Source: Unio delphinus
Taxonomy: Eukaryota > Mollusca > Bivalvia > Unionida > Unionidae
Assembly: GCA_029339505.1 (NCBI GenBank)
Contig: JAQISU010000041.1
Span: forward strand, 7,015,001-7,079,000
Length of the DNA: 64,000 nt
Direction: 5' to 3'
The number at the start of each line of letters is the position of its first letter. Position 1 is the stretch's first letter. Under the pieces are notes generated by a model. It did not search any database. It saw nothing but the letters and a program-made list of their open reading frames with translations, and was not told where the DNA came from. Made by a program: the position numbers and the translations under genes. Below are positions 11,724 to 24,286 of this stretch, piece by piece.

Positions 11724-14134
11724 ATGGATAGCCGTCGCCGCCAAAATTACATTAAATTAAATGATCTGGTATGAAATCAAATGATTTAACCTAGCAAATG
11801 AAATGATCAACCCAGATACCAAATGATGTGGTGTCACCTGAAATAATTTAACGAACAAAACCGAATGATGCTTTCAAGTTTCAAATGACGTGGTATTAAA
11901 TGAAATGATCAAGTGTGAGATGAAATGATTTAACCCAACAAACGGAATGATCAATTCAGATTCCATATGATGTTGTGTGATATCAAATGATGTAGCATGC
12001 AATGAAATGATTGAACCCCAAAAACGAAATAATGAATTCAGATTTCAAATGATGTTTCGTTAAATGAAATGATCTGGTATTAAATAAAATGATTTAAAGA
12101 ACAAAACGGAATGATGATATATGCTTCCAAATGACGTGCTATTAGATAAAATGATGTAGTCTAACATGAAATGATTTAACTCAACAAATGAAATCATGAA
12201 TTTAAATTCCAAATCATCTGGTATTAAATAAAATGATTTAAAGAACAAAACGGATTAATGGAATCTGGTTCCAAACGATATATTATTAAATGAAAGTACG
12301 TAGTATGAAATAAAATGATTTAACTCAACAAATGAAATGATGAATTCAGATTCCAAATAATGTGATATTAAATTAAATGATTTAAATAACAAAACGTATT
12401 GATGAATTCTGCTTCCAAATGACGTAGTATTAAATGAAATTATGTAGTCTTGAATTAAATGATTTAACCCCCAAAAAAGAAATGATGTATTCAGATTCCA
12501 AATGATCTGGCATTAGATGAAATGGTCTGAAGAGCAGAATGGAATGATCAGCTCATATTCCAAATGATGTGGTATTAAATGAAACGTATTGAAAGTAAAC
12601 CATCTGATCAAACTACGATCAACTAGCGTAAATCCAAACAATCACAAGGGGGCGCTGTTATCTATGACGTATAATGTCAGCACCCCGAAACAGAATCGAC
12701 GGTCGTATTTACAGCATTCGCTGAGATTTTTGCATAGGACAGTTGCAGAGCAAAGCAAAGGCAAGTATTTCTTTTCGTCTTTTATAAACAAGAGCCACGT
12801 TTTCCAATCAGCATAAAATGATTTTATCCACATTAATGAATGTGCGTGTGTTTTTTTCTTTCTTCAAGTTCTGCGCTTTACTGCGCGAGTTTCTTCTGCT
12901 TCAACAAAGCGAGATCTATCAACTAAAGAGATTAAATCTTGATTTTATTTGATCATTATTAATTAACATGTTTAATGACCTTACACACTAAGCCAAAAAT
13001 GTGTTTCCCGTCACTTTTGGTATATTTTACATTACCGTCCCTACGTGCATACTCGTTATTCGTCCAAGGTTTATTTATTTATTTCTTTATTTATTTTAGT
13101 ACTGAATAATTTTAAGATAAAACTAATAACAGCGTTGTCTCCAAAATTGTATAATCCTGTCAGTTTTACAGGCTTCCAGATATCAAGAAACTCTGTGTAT
13201 ATGATGCTTTATTTCTTATATATTGGTCACTATAAAGGCGGATGTACTTTAGGAATGACATTGTGGTTTTTTTTGTGGCTATTATTTAAATGTATTACCA
13301 GTAAACGGTAATATATGGCTATATGTATATTAGAAGTAACACTGAAGAAACTATGACCATTAAAATATTAAAATATTAAATTGAAATAAAAAAATTTAAA
13401 TATAAAAAAAAAGTTTTTAAAATGATATGAACATGGAAGTTTATAACAGTTGATGATTAAAATTTACATGAACCTTGTGCATGCAACATTCGTGCAACAA
13501 TGTTTATCGATTTGCATACTAATTAAAAAGTTATTCTTTTTTAGTTTCTATTTATGTACACATTTCATCTTTTTTTCATAAGCCAAACTTTTAGTCTTTT
13601 ATCTTCCAATTTATATAAAACCTAGTACCAAACTAATAACTTTGTATTTTATAAGAATATCTAGTTTGAATGAATTATTAATGTCAGTTAGTTTCATAAT
13701 TCCATTCCAATTTCCATCTGCACATTATTTCTGGTGCGTCTACTTTTAATAAAAACGAAGATGGAACCTTCATGATAATATATGGTTTTGTAAAAATCCT
13801 TGAAAAATTGTGAAAGCAGAAAATATTTTACAAAAATCATAGAAACATGATCCTGGGATAATTCAGAAAGAAGAAAAGAAAAAGATTCCATTGCTGCTAC
13901 CTTTCTTTCGATATATGTTTCAACACTACAAAGACTTCCATATTTGTAAAGTTATATATGGTGAGCCCTTAGAAAGACAAACGGTCCACATCTCCATATC
14001 GATGAAACAAATCAACATGGAACGTGTATCAACCATTAGCATCTCTTGATACTTTAAGTTTGGGTCTATATGAAGTGCTACAACTTTATGGTGTTAAACT
14101 AAGTAAGAGAAACAAGCGAAACCGTAGAGTTTAA
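11724..14134 (+). repeat. left inverted arm of the 40-kb unit
   Basis: The outer ~870 bp consist of diverged units of roughly 100-120 bp with AAATGATTTAACCCAACAAA, GATTCAGATTCCAAATGATG-like and GGTATTAAATGAAATGATG pieces. The inner ~1.5 kb is non-repetitive and includes short frames (for example around 13045-13311) whose counterparts appear in the other arm. By eye the arms are well above 90 percent identical, with few indels. No transposase was found in either arm. Confidence 0.85.
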
Positions 14135-14180
14135 GAAAATCTAACTTTCTGCATCATTATCAGATTTATTATGTCAAGTA

Positions 14181-14186
<6 letters not shown>

Positions 14187-14211
<25 letters not shown>

Positions 14212-14272
14212 CTTCTTCTTCTTCTTCTTCTTCTTCTTCTATTATAATTATTACTATTATTATTATTATTAC

Positions 14273-14309
<37 letters not shown>

Positions 14310-14310
14310 G
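14187..14310. repeat. (TTC)n followed by (ATT)n microsatellites
   Basis: Pure CTT/TTC units to about 14240, then ATT units with a few interruptions to about 14310. Confidence 0.95.
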
Positions 14311-14728
14311 CTGTTGTTGTTGTTGAACATGATATTTGTGCTCTTGGTGTCTTTAATTTATTCTCTTCTTATTGTTTTATTCTGGTGCTGTACACACCTA
14401 CAAGCACTTCTTCGCATTTTCTGACATGACATGAGGCGCCACCAGTTATTAGTCTAAGTGGTGCTAAACAGTGATGGTTATTGTAATGTTTTGTTATTGA
14501 AGAATAACTACAGTAGCGATCTATAACTTTTATCATAGCTTTTATTAAATAAAATTTGTATATATGTCAGCAGTATCACATGCGCAGGCGCGCACTGAGA
14601 AAATGTATCATGAAAAGGAGAGCAATATATGCATTCCAATCAATATGTATGTACAGCAAGTATGACTTAAAACGCGATGAGAATAATGATAGTGTATGGC
14701 ATGAAATTAATATTACGTATAAATATGA

Positions 14729-15045
14729 GTGACAACATCATACGTGGTAATTTTTCTGAAAGAAATGTGTTCACAGTATAAAGACTTAGTTTCTAATGAT
14801 TCCAGGCCAAACTATATAAACAATATGTTCGGTAAAAGGATAAATAATGTCAATACAGTTTCTGGTCCATCGATAATATGCTCTATACCAAATTATAACT
14901 TTCTTCTTTCTAAGCCCGAAATGGAATTGTAAAAAAAAAAATTGGGTCCAGTCATTTGGAACTGGCTACCTATAGATGTTAAAGAAAAACCATCAGAGCA
15001 TTCCTTTCATCACAGGAGTTTGCAATGGCTAGAATCTAAATAATG
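14729..15045 (+). mobile_element. 3' end of another LINE (fragment)
   Basis: A frame at 14729-14932 is followed by a stretch reading PVIWNWLPIDVKEKPSEHSF and ending in a stop, the same P-x-I/M-W-N-x-L-P end pattern as the fragment at 890-1165. No upstream reverse transcriptase is present. Confidence 0.4.
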
Positions 15046-15074
15046 TATATAACCGGTTATGGTCATCTATCCCA

Positions 15075-15121
<47 letters not shown>

Positions 15122-15355
15122 GTGCGTGTGTCTTTTGAATGAAAAGCTTTAAATCGTGCATGTGGTGTACACAATGCTTTCTGTGCTATATCAACACTTA
15201 ATTGTTCCTGTGTATGTAATCATTTATACCTTTTCTGTATGATGTTTGTTTCTCAACTGTATTTTATATATTTGCCTCTACATATATATTTATATAATAA
15301 AGTGCCACAAATGACGTTAGTTTCGGTACTAATTGTGTTACCATCATCACATAAG

Positions 15356-15400
<45 letters not shown>
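15075..15400. repeat. (TG)n at 15075-15118 and (ATT)n at 15356-15400
   Basis: Two simple tracts flank unremarkable AT-rich DNA. The long isoleucine run in a frame here comes from the ATT tract. Confidence 0.95.
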
Positions 15401-16449
15401 AAATGCAAAGAGAAATTAACATTGAACCAAAGGTGGAAAACAAAGAGAAATGCTTGAAATTAATATGTAAAACCAGCCGTTGATGTTAATCAGTTCTAGA
15501 CCAGTGTAGCATGTCTAATTAATTTCTTTGTCAAGAACAGCTGAGCAATATTTAAAGCTAATTATAATTAGGCTAACACTGTGTTGTGGTATTGCGTTAA
15601 AACATAAGATGAGACGTCGTGTTCTAACTATCAATAACTTTTATATTCTTTATTTTTGGTGGCACCCCTCCCCATTAAAAAAACTAAAAAAAAGTATGTT
15701 TATGTATGTGTGTGTTCCACCTGATGTGTTGTTTTGTGTTTTTTAGACTTTTTCTTCAACTTTACCCTAACTTTACTTTTTTCCCGTCGGGATTTTATAC
15801 TATTAGAGGGATATTTTGGTCCCTAATGTTTCTATGGAGGTGTGTCCCGGGCATTGAGGCCCATCATGAGTCTCTTGCCTCCTTTAAAATTTCAAAATTA
15901 ACCCTGGCTAGGGGTTCCCTATATCCTTTGTGTGCTATTTGTGTTGTGCTATTTGTATGTGCTATATGTATACATATATATATATATATACATTGTGTCT
16001 TGTTAGGATAGCCGTCCTAGATCAAATTCCCCAGTTGTATAATTTTCTCTATTTTTTTAAAACAGACCCCTAAACGGTCTTTGTTTCTTATATATTTAAA
16101 ATTTAAAACATTTTAATCCTTTTGAATTTGGTACAAAACATGGTGTAATTAAGTTATTTTTAAATGGTTGTTACCAACCTTATTGTTTTAGTGCTTGTAC
16201 AATTATGTTCCATGTTTTGTAATCTTCCTTATTTATCCAATAGGACTACTTTGATCGAAACTAGATCTGTACATTTTTTATTTTATTTGTAGGTCACCAG
16301 TATCTTCTTGAGGGCCCTGTTTCCCTTCTATCTAACTTTTTTTTTCTCTATAACAATTACCTGTCCGCATGCTCTCATATTCCTAACTATGTAATCTGCT
16401 ATTTCATCCCGTAGTGTAGTGTTATAAATCCCATCAAAATAAAAAATTT

Positions 16450-17830
16450 GTTATTGTATTGCTGTGTATTTTTAATTTTTCCAATGATTTAAATTCTTTG
16501 TTTTATTTTTTTCACAATTAGTCATAGTATGAATTTTTGTAAAAGGTAGATTTTTACACAATGGACATTTTGGCGATACTCTGACCATATGCCGTCGCAC
16601 TCCGAAGTCTCCTGTCAACCACGCATCATGCATGTATTTGAACAGGACACTGTTCATTTTAAGTGATTTAAGTCTGACCCAGTTTACACAGGCCCTATCC
16701 CAATCTACGGTAATGTGTTTCTGTTCTATATTATTTTTTTCCTTATTTATTGTGTGGTCTGTTATCCATTTGTATGTTGATTTTGTGTCAATTTCCCATA
16801 ATTCTTTTGCGTCCCTATATTTTAGTAACAATTATTTTATGGATCTTAATTTCCTTGGCATCTCTATTAACTTAACTAGATTATTGTTTTTGTATATGTC
16901 TGTTCTCTGCTTCATGGAGAATCCGTAGAAATATATATAGAGACCTTGCCAAGCTATTTTTTGACTCTGCTTTCAGTTCCTTAAACCTGTTTAAAATGTT
17001 GGTGTATTTAATTAGGGTTGGATTGGGGAGGCCTAGGCCTCCCCTCTTCTCTTCCCTGTATAGTGTTTCTTTGTTTATGTAGTGCATTTTAAAAGCCCAT
17101 AAATATTTGATAATTCCGTTATCTATGTTTTTAAGCGTTGCGTTTGATATGTCTAACGATTTTAATTTATAATTAAGGTGCACATACCTATAGTTTTTTG
17201 CTACTTGTGCCCGTTCCAAAAGGGATAGTGGCGTGAGTGCCCAGATTTTTATATTATCTTGTATTTTCTCCCTGATTTCTTTGAGATTTTTTTCGTTCTC
17301 ACTTTCCCCAAAATTCACTCCAAATGTTTTAACTCTGTCTTTAATAAAGGGAAGAGGAAGCCCATGTCGCTTACCTCTCCAGTAACCTAACTAAAATATT
17401 TCTGTTTTGCCGGGGTTTATTTTAGAACCCAACACCTTACCAAATTGGTTAAATTCCTTGAACAATTCATCATAGGAATTTTTTTCTTGTACAAAGTTTG
17501 TGCAATCATCATCATGTTGTAGCATTTTTACCTACTCTTTAATATTTGGAACCCTGATTCCTTTAATCGTATGGTTTTTCCTCATTTTAATACTAAGTAA
17601 TTCTATTGATATTACATATAATAGCTTAGATAGTCGGCATCCCTGCCTCACTGATCTTTTAATTTCAAATTTTTCCGTTTTTGTTCCATTTACCTGTACG
17701 CATGAGTTGATATTTCTGTACAAGGTTTTAGTCCAATTTAGAAAATTGTTTCCGAAACCAAATTTCTCTAGTGTCTTGTATAGATAGTTTTGTTCTAATC
17801 TGTCAAAGGCTTTTCCTGGTGTATTAGTAC
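16450..17830 (-). pseudogene. non-LTR retrotransposon ORF2, C-terminal part (decayed)
   Basis: Read on the minus strand. A frame at 17723-17532 has RSVRQGC, the reverse-transcriptase motif before the catalytic Y/F-x-D-D. A frame at 17318-16881 has W-x-L-T-P-L-S-L-L-E-R-A-Q-V-A, the post-RT thumb block, and GGLGLPNP. A frame at 16831-16472 ends in a C-P-L-C zinc-knuckle-like cluster with H and C. Frames are broken between blocks, so it is not active. A related copy lies at 20150-21540 on the same strand and another, reversed, at 46480-47560. Confidence 0.8.
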
Positions 17831-20149
17831 CATAGCACTATTCAGACCTTTGATATTTATGTACTCTATTATGGTTTGATGGTACCAGTGGAAATATGAC
17901 TCATGCACAGAGGGTTCTGATTGGTCAGCTACCATGTATAATGTTACATCTCTCTTCTTACAAAGAAGAAGGTTTTAATACACTTTATTAAACTGTCTAA
18001 ATTAATCATGAGCCATTATAACTAACATATCAAAACCAAGAGCGTCTTTGATAGCAAATATTACGGGGGGGGGGGGGTTGATCCTCGGTACTCTCCCCAG
18101 CACAACAGCTGGTTCAAGTTGATTGAGGAACACCGTCTGTTAGCCAATAGTGTCTACGATGGTGTAATGTTTTCCTTGTCCACCCATGAGTGTATTAAGT
18201 AATGAGTGTATTGTTGTATATTTTTTTATGAAATTTTTAAAAACGATAATTTAGATGACGGTTAATCTTTGTTTTGTTCATCAAATATAATAAAGTTTTG
18301 TTAACCACTAAGGAATTCAGACTGATAATACTCTCTATCACAAGTCAGAGCTAACTTGTGACATATATTCCCTACTAGAGCTGTAGAGAATACTGATTTC
18401 TTTACAATCTGATTCATGAACTTAGGATCGTACTCTTGTCCCATAGAACTATTAAGTTCCAGGCCAATTTCCTTTCCTTTCCTAATGTATATTATATTAA
18501 ATATTACCCAGTTGACTTTGCCAAAGTCATTTGTCCATTGTGTATGTATTTTTTATTTTTATTATGTTTGTTGTACAGTGTAGTTGTATGGACGGAACTA
18601 TCTAAAGTCATATCTTTTTTGAGTTATAAGACCATGTAAAAAAGTTTTATTGTGAAATTTTGAAAATTTGTTTTATAGTTACTAAAAAAAAGTGAAAATA
18701 AAAAACATAAACAATCGAATGGTGCAGTTTATTTAAATAGGTTATGTATTGGTGTTATCTAATAATTTTGTTTATATGCTGTGGCATTTCCAAAATATTT
18801 ATGTCTAGTAGCAATGTGTTTTTTTGTTGTTCATTCGGATATCCTATTCCATAGCGGTCGTTTCCATTTTAGCCAAATTAGTCTAGATTAGAATGTTTTG
18901 AAGTATCCGAGAGCATTTTGCACCAAAAGGTTTGATTAATCAATTTAAAGTCGTTTTAAAATAAAAGGTGTAGTTGTTAGAAATAAATTTAGTACAGTTG
19001 AAAGTAAACTGTTGAGTGATTTTTCATATAGTATGTTAATAAAACCTTGGCTTTATTATTTGCTTATTTGCTCTTATGTACCTTAGCACACAAAGCGAAA
19101 TGAGAGAAAGAAGAAGGAATAAAACTAAGCTTCACTTGTCTATGTTTATACCTACAGAGGGCATCACAATTATTTGGGGAGTTACTCAGTAGACTATTTG
19201 AGACGACTCATTATTTGTATTAGTTGGCATTTATTTTATCAAATAAGGTAATAATCTTTGTAAGTTGTTTAAGTAAAATTTATTTCTTAATTATTGAGTT
19301 ATTCTCCTTATTGTGTAAAGAGAAATTCTCAGTCGCTTGGTATTCTCATTGTGTAGTTTTTGTTAATTTGTAGTGTTTGGTCACATAGTCGTTTTAGTTC
19401 CGTATAGACTTAGGTCAAGCTATAGAGTGGAGAGGTAATCACACAATGAATACACAGACCACATCTGGCGTTATACAACTATCCGTTTGGCTTTCCAGAG
19501 TGTTATGCAATGTCATTATGTAATCCCGTCTTTAATAAATCAAGTCAAGGATTATTTCTTATAGTGTAATTTTGGGTTTTCATTATAAATTATTTATATT
19601 ATTATTTATTTTTATGGAGCTCAGATATAAGAAAAGAGCAAAGAGAAATCTGTTGCGTGCGTTGAATATAGTATATAATACAACATGACATATTATTTTA
19701 AACATACATGCTTTATAGAAAATTTTGAATTAAGAATTAATATTAAAAACCATTAATGCGAGTGAGAGATTCCACAATGATGTTACAGTTCACAACTGGT
19801 GTCTTACAACAAGCCATTTGGCTATCCAGTGTATTGTGTAATTCCAACCCACCCCTAAGCTTTTCAGTAAAGTTTTAAAGTTAAAAATTCCATAAAGTTT
19901 TATTTCTTTTTGCTATTATATTAAATTCATGCCAAATTGAATTAAACAAATAATTTTTGGTTATGTGTGCTTTTTCCATGAAAGTGAAGTCTCTCATGTT
20001 CCATATTTTTTTATGATACTGAATTTTGTTTATGATTTGCTGTAAATTTTTTATTTTATTATTTTTACCCAGGTATGCTCCTAGTACTTTTACATATTGT
20101 TTGATTATTTCCTTTGGAAGTGTTAAATATTTATTTTGTGTCCAATCTC
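17831..20149. other. AT-rich DNA with no recognised gene
   Basis: Contains a G10 run near 18064 and two diverged copies of a segment with ACAACTATCCGTTTGGCTTT- and ACAAGCCATTTGGCTATCC-like cores near 19480 and 19805, probably an unidentified repeat. Nothing else was recognised. Confidence 0.5.
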
Positions 20150-21540
20150 CAATAATAAATATTTCTGTTTTTTCCTGATTTAGTTCAGACCCAGATGCAT
20201 TACTGAAGTTTTTAATTGGTTAATTAGATTATCATATGAGTTGTTGGTTGTTATGAAGTTTGATATGTCATCTGCATGTAGAAAGGTCTTGGTTTGTTTA
20301 TTCATATTAGGGAGTGTGATGCCTTTTATTAGTTCATCATTTTGGATAGAGACATTTATTGTTTCTATTCCAATAACATATAGTAGCATTGATATTGGGC
20401 ATCCCTGTCGAACTGACCTTGTGACAGGGAAAGCAGTAGTTTGTGCCCCATTAATTTGGATTTTAGATTTGATTTGGTTGTACAATATTTTAATCCATTT
20501 AATGAAAGTCTGACCAAAGAAGTTTTTCTAAAGAGTTTTAATTATGAAGTTTATTTCAATTTTATCAAAAGCTTTCTCTTGGTCAAAGAGTATCAAGGCA
20601 CCACCAAAGTTATTATTTTACATGTATTCAATAGTTGTTTTAATAGATATATATTGTCAGATATTTGCTTTCCTAATGCTCCACAAGATTGGTTATTCAT
20701 GGTTATGTCACTTAGTGTGTTTTTTAGTCTATTTGCCAAAATTGTACTTAATATTTTGTAGTCTATATTAAGTAGAGATATGGGTCTCCAGTTTTTTAAT
20801 TCAGTAGTTTCTCCTTTTTGTTTATATAGGAGAGTGATTAAGCCTGTCCTCAATGAGTTATTCGTTATATCACAATGAAGGATGTAATTATTTAGGTTTT
20901 GCAAAATTGGTAAAAGTTGAATTTTAAATTTTTTATAAAATTCTGCATTTAGTCCATCTAAACCAGGAGTTTTATTTTTAGATATACTATCAATGGCTTC
21001 ATCTATTTGTAATATTCCAATAACATTGTCACACATTTCTTTATCTTCTTCAGAAATAACAGGGAGTATTACATTTTCTAGGTATTTTTTTTTCTTCAGG
21101 TATGTGTTTACTATGATATAGCTTTGTATAGAAGTTTTTAATGTTGTCCATAATTTCTTTTTTTTTGTCTTCTGTAATAGAGTTATTGATCTTCAGTTTA
21201 GTTATTTGTTTTTCATTTCCATTTTTTAGTTCTTCTCTCCTATATATTTTCCTAAATTATAAATATCATGGTAAAACCTAGCTCTTTGTTTATCTCCATC
21301 ACTTTTATATTTCTTTAAGTTATCTAATGTTTTTTTACATTTGGTTTTCTGTTCGTTTGAAGTATTTGTGTTTTCTAAAATTCTCTTACATTCTTTTTCT
21401 AAAATCTGATTATTTTTACTTTGAAGTCTGGAGTATTTCTGGCATATTGATTTAAATTTTTCTTTTAAATTATCCCAGGATTTTAAATTTTCAAAATAAA
21501 AGGAATCTATTTCATATTTAATTTCAATTTGTAGTTCTGG
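20150..21540 (-). pseudogene. non-LTR retrotransposon ORF2, reverse-transcriptase part (decayed)
   Basis: On the minus strand a frame at 21036-20593 carries SKNKTPGLDGLNAEFYK, LYKQKGE and NWRPISLLN (RT fingers and palm). A second at 20485-20180 has RSVRQGCP and LHADD, the latter with the two catalytic aspartates. The two frames are shifted against each other. Upstream, to about 21540, lies an AT-rich, lysine-rich region like the linker between endonuclease and RT. It ends about 450 bp before the virus-like element. Confidence 0.8.
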
Positions 21541-21985
21541 TAGTCTAAGTACACTAGTATTTAGCTTCCATTACAATGATCAACGAATAAATTTCTGCAA
21601 CAGACTGAGAATGCATTTTAAATTTTTTTAAATTCTTGTTGCTTGCTTGATTGCTATTTAATGCACACAACAGGTTCTTTTGAATCACCGTCTGTGTTTA
21701 TCAACAAAACTATACACGTACACCGTGACACACTATATTACATGTTTACTCCTGAATTACTCCATACTATCTACCGGTAAATTGTATCTGTGTTCAGTCC
21801 GTTCTACCTATGTTGTGTTAGATTATCACGATTACTAGGACTCCAGTTTATACACATTTTGCAAGAAGTTGGATGCGAAAGGTTTATATAGCCTCTACAT
21901 AGAGGTGGACAGTTTCTTATTTTACATTCACATTTCTACGACTTATTGTAAAACAATATCTTCAGTCCTTCTTTGTGGCAGCTTG
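21541..21985. other. unannotated flank of the virus-like element
   Basis: No gene or repeat was recognised. The last five bases of the flank (21986-21990) are one copy of the CAAGG target duplication. Confidence 0.5.
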
Positions 21986-21990
21986 CAAGG
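21986..21990 (+). repeat. 5-bp target duplication CAAGG (left)
   Basis: Matches 37026-37030 directly outside the other end. Polintons usually make 6 bp; a sixth base differs (G left, T right). Confidence 0.8.
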
Positions 21991-22256
21991 AGCAGCAGAG
22001 AGGGTGAATCCTACAACGTTTTTAGACAAAATTTGATTGAAATCCTAAAACGAGCCGTCTTATAATCTTATTTTAACCAAAAAAAGGCGAACCCTACAAC
22101 GTTTTCAGACAAAAAATTGATTGAAATCTCCCTATGAAATCATTTTAACTAAAAAAATGAAAACGATTTTTTTATCAATTTTGGTCGCAACGATGTGGTC
22201 ATCCACCCTCTCTGCTGCTTAGTGATTTCATCACTGGGTTAATAAAAATAATAAAT
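21991..22256 (+). repeat. left terminal inverted repeat of the virus-like element
   Basis: Pairs with 37025-36742. The TIR is itself bracketed: the tip reads AGCAGCAGAGAGGGTG and its inverted copy CACCCTCTCTGCTGCT stands at 22204-22219. Between them lie two imperfect direct repeats of about 75 bp (each with CCTACAACGTTTT and AATTGATTGAAATC-like pieces), then a TCAATTTTGGTCGCAAC block. After the inner bracket come TTAGTGATTTCATCACTGGG and an A/T stretch still shared with the right end. Confidence 0.9.
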
Positions 22257-22287
22257 AAATTGATCGAGTCTTTAGGATGAAAATCAT

Positions 22288-23637
22288 TTATGATTTTACA
22301 AACAGACTAATCGCTAACACCTCTTCTTGTAAATCAATCAGATTATTTGACTGGTCGGTGAGTTTGAAATTAATTCTGGTTAATGAATTATTATGGCATC
22401 GCATGTAGACAGGATTAATTGGGTTTTCAATAATTAGGAATCCTGGAGGAGCTGTTGGTGCAAATGAATAAAGAATATATCCTTGCTGAGCTTGATTTGA
22501 TCGTTCGAGATTAATTTGATAGCTTCCTTCGATAACATCACACACTAAATTGAGCGCAATCACCGATGAAATATTCACGTTGAACGGAGCGATATGCCTA
22601 CCACCACCATCTGGATCATTATTATGTTTGAGGAGGACAGTTGAGTCTGATTTTTGTAGTGCTTTGATATCGGTTTTAACAATTTTTGCTAATTCATCAG
22701 CGTTGTATTTCGGAAACTTGAAATTACGCAGATTGTCTTCTGTGATATTGTAATCGGTTAGGAATCGTTGTTTATTGTCGCTGTTGTCATTAATTATTGT
22801 TTGAATAATTAGTTCATAGATATATTTCATGTCCGATATAAGCTGATTTATTATTTCAACGTGTTTTTGCGATCTTGTTTTCCGTAGTTGTTCTAGTTGT
22901 GTGTCATATAATTGTTTAATCTCATTAAAATAACCACGGACGTCAGTTAGCGTAAATGAAATAGTAACAGATGAGTCGGTTGTTCTTTTAATGATAAAAT
23001 CCCATTGCAATGTGTCTTTGTTGGTGAATATAAATCTATCGGCGATTCTTCCTTTTCTTATATCAGATAAATTATCTCGATAACTGGGATTGATTTCATG
23101 ATATGATTGTACATCCGTGGTTAAGTCGGTGGTGGATTTTTCCGGTGGTTTTTCAGGCCATCCTAGTACGGTTCTAATAGAACTTTGATAGATATCTACG
23201 ACGTATCCTTCTGTGCTTATCTCAATTGCGGATGATAGTGTCGGCTCATGAACTGTTATAGCGATTTTTGATTCTTTTCCAGTAATCGATTTTATTCTAC
23301 GCGCGAATTCATTATTGATTTGTTCGATTTGGTATGACCCTGTTGGTATCGAAACGACGTTCCAGTCTGGTGTTTCGTCGGGTTTATTCTTATTTGCAAA
23401 CACCAGTGAATTATTCGGTTGTTGACCACCAAATGATTTTGATCTGATATTAGGCCAACTGTGATACATTCGTAGTTTTGCTAGCGCTATCTCCTTCACT
23501 GGGACCGGAGAGGGGAAATTCACACTGAATTCTGGATTCGTTGATGTTATTGATATCATGCTTGTTTGTACTGGGTTCGTGTTCTCCACTATTTGTTGAA
23601 GTAATTCCTGCGGTGTTGTCATTGTTATTATACTCAT
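22288..23637 (-). CDS. penton-like / minor capsid protein, 449 aa
   Basis: The N-terminal third has a WNVVSIPTGSYQIEQINNEF block, a P-x-G-S-Y-x-I-x-x-I-N pattern recurring in virion proteins of Polinton-like elements. An LGWP block follows around residue 155. The middle (about 235-310) is predicted helical with charged heptads. The C-terminal ~110 residues look beta-rich (PPGFLIIENP, SLTRINFKLTDQ) and end in SLFVKS, like a jelly-roll. It is the last gene of the minus-strand virion block and lies next to the left TIR. Penton identity is inferred from length, position and the beta-rich end. The first nine residues are repeated at the head of the duplicated fragment just upstream. Confidence 0.6.
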   Translation of the reverse strand: MSIITMTTPQELLQQIVENTNPVQTSMISITSTNPEFSVNFPSPVPVKEIALAKLRMYHSWPNIRSKSFGGQQPNNSLVFANKNKPDETPDWNVVSIPTGSYQIEQINNEFARRIKSITGKESKIAITVHEPTLSSAIEISTEGYVVDIYQSSIRTVLGWPEKPPEKSTTDLTTDVQSYHEINPSYRDNLSDIRKGRIADRFIFTNKDTLQWDFIIKRTTDSSVTISFTLTDVRGYFNEIKQLYDTQLEQLRKTRSQKHVEIINQLISDMKYIYELIIQTIINDNSDNKQRFLTDYNITEDNLRNFKFPKYNADELAKIVKTDIKALQKSDSTVLLKHNNDPDGGGRHIAPFNVNISSVIALNLVCDVIEGSYQINLERSNQAQQGYILYSFAPTAPPGFLIIENPINPVYMRCHNNSLTRINFKLTDQSNNLIDLQEEVLAISLFVKS

Positions 23638-23788
23638 GTTGTATTTCTAATTTTGGTATCGAGGAATCATAAATACTGACCATTACTGAGAACTCACAAT
23701 CTGGTAATGTTGATATTATTGAGATCATTTTGTTTTTTGGGTTCGTGTTTTCCGATTCCATCGGTGTTGTCATTGTTATTATACTCAT
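23450..23788 (-). pseudogene. duplicated fragment spanning the membrane-protein end and penton-gene start
   Basis: A 112-codon frame begins with MSIITMTTP like the penton-like gene, then repeats an EFS-x-MVSI-[FY]-DS segment and a KLE-x-QHEYNNNDNT segment from the end of the upstream 181-aa protein, and finally runs out of frame into the penton-like gene. It reflects a tandem duplication of about 170 bp (units near 23517-23690 and 23691-23860). Probably not a separate gene; it could be translated as a short peptide. Confidence 0.5.
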
Positions 23789-24239
23789 GTTGTCGCTCTA
23801 ATTTCGATATCGCGGAATCAAAAATACTGACCATCGCTGAGAATTCACTATCTGATATAATCGTATTATCGAGTGACGACGATATCATCAATGATAATTG
23901 CGAATATGCGGTTGATGCAATATGAAATTGAAGTAAGTAATTCTGCAGTTTACTCTGGCTGCATGATGATATCTTTTTTGCTATCCCGGTTGATATACCC
24001 CCGATTGTAGCCACCGCAGAAATGAAAATTGGAACTACGACCGGGGCAATCATTGTAACCGATGCAAGTATTATTCCGGCGCCAGTGAGAACGCTTGACA
24101 CCGAGTATATAATAACATCAATTGCGGTGATTCTTCGTCGGTATTTTTTTATTTTTATTTGATACTCCTCAGTGAGGGTTTTGAGTCTATTCTGAAATTC
24201 TCTGACCTGATCATAGCGACATTGAGTTGATGAAATCAT
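23694..24239 (-). CDS. two-helix membrane protein with coiled coil, 181 aa
   Basis: Residues 10-37 form a charged helix. Residues 39-86 are a long hydrophobic hairpin, two membrane helices joined at IAP. The segment ISDSEFSAMVSIFDSAISKL (about 127-146) matches an I-S-x-x-E-F pattern I recall from a small protein of similar build in other animal Polinton-like elements. The last 35 residues are N/D-rich. Likely a virion or membrane-associated protein; function unknown. Its C-terminal part has been duplicated downstream. Confidence 0.55.
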   Translation of the reverse strand: MISSTQCRYDQVREFQNRLKTLTEEYQIKIKKYRRRITAIDVIIYSVSSVLTGAGIILASVTMIAPVVVPIFISAVATIGGISTGIAKKISSCSQSKLQNYLLQFHIASTAYSQLSLMISSSLDNTIISDSEFSAMVSIFDSAISKLERQHEYNNNDNTDGIGKHEPKKQNDLNNINITRL

Positions 24240-24286
24240 TGTTATTTTAAAAATACTAGCGTTTTCAATTGTGAAATCCTTTCAAT

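Noticed and set aside
12060..12248. 62-codon frame, with a near-identical frame at 51581-51769
   Set aside because: It is a translation of the AAATGAT tandem repeats in the two arms, not a gene.
13045..13311. 88-codon frame repeated at 50522-50827
   Set aside because: Conservation is explained by arm identity; no domain is recognised and the AT-rich hydrophobic translation looks random.
15239..15457. 72-codon frame with an isoleucine run
   Set aside because: Translation of an (ATT)n microsatellite.
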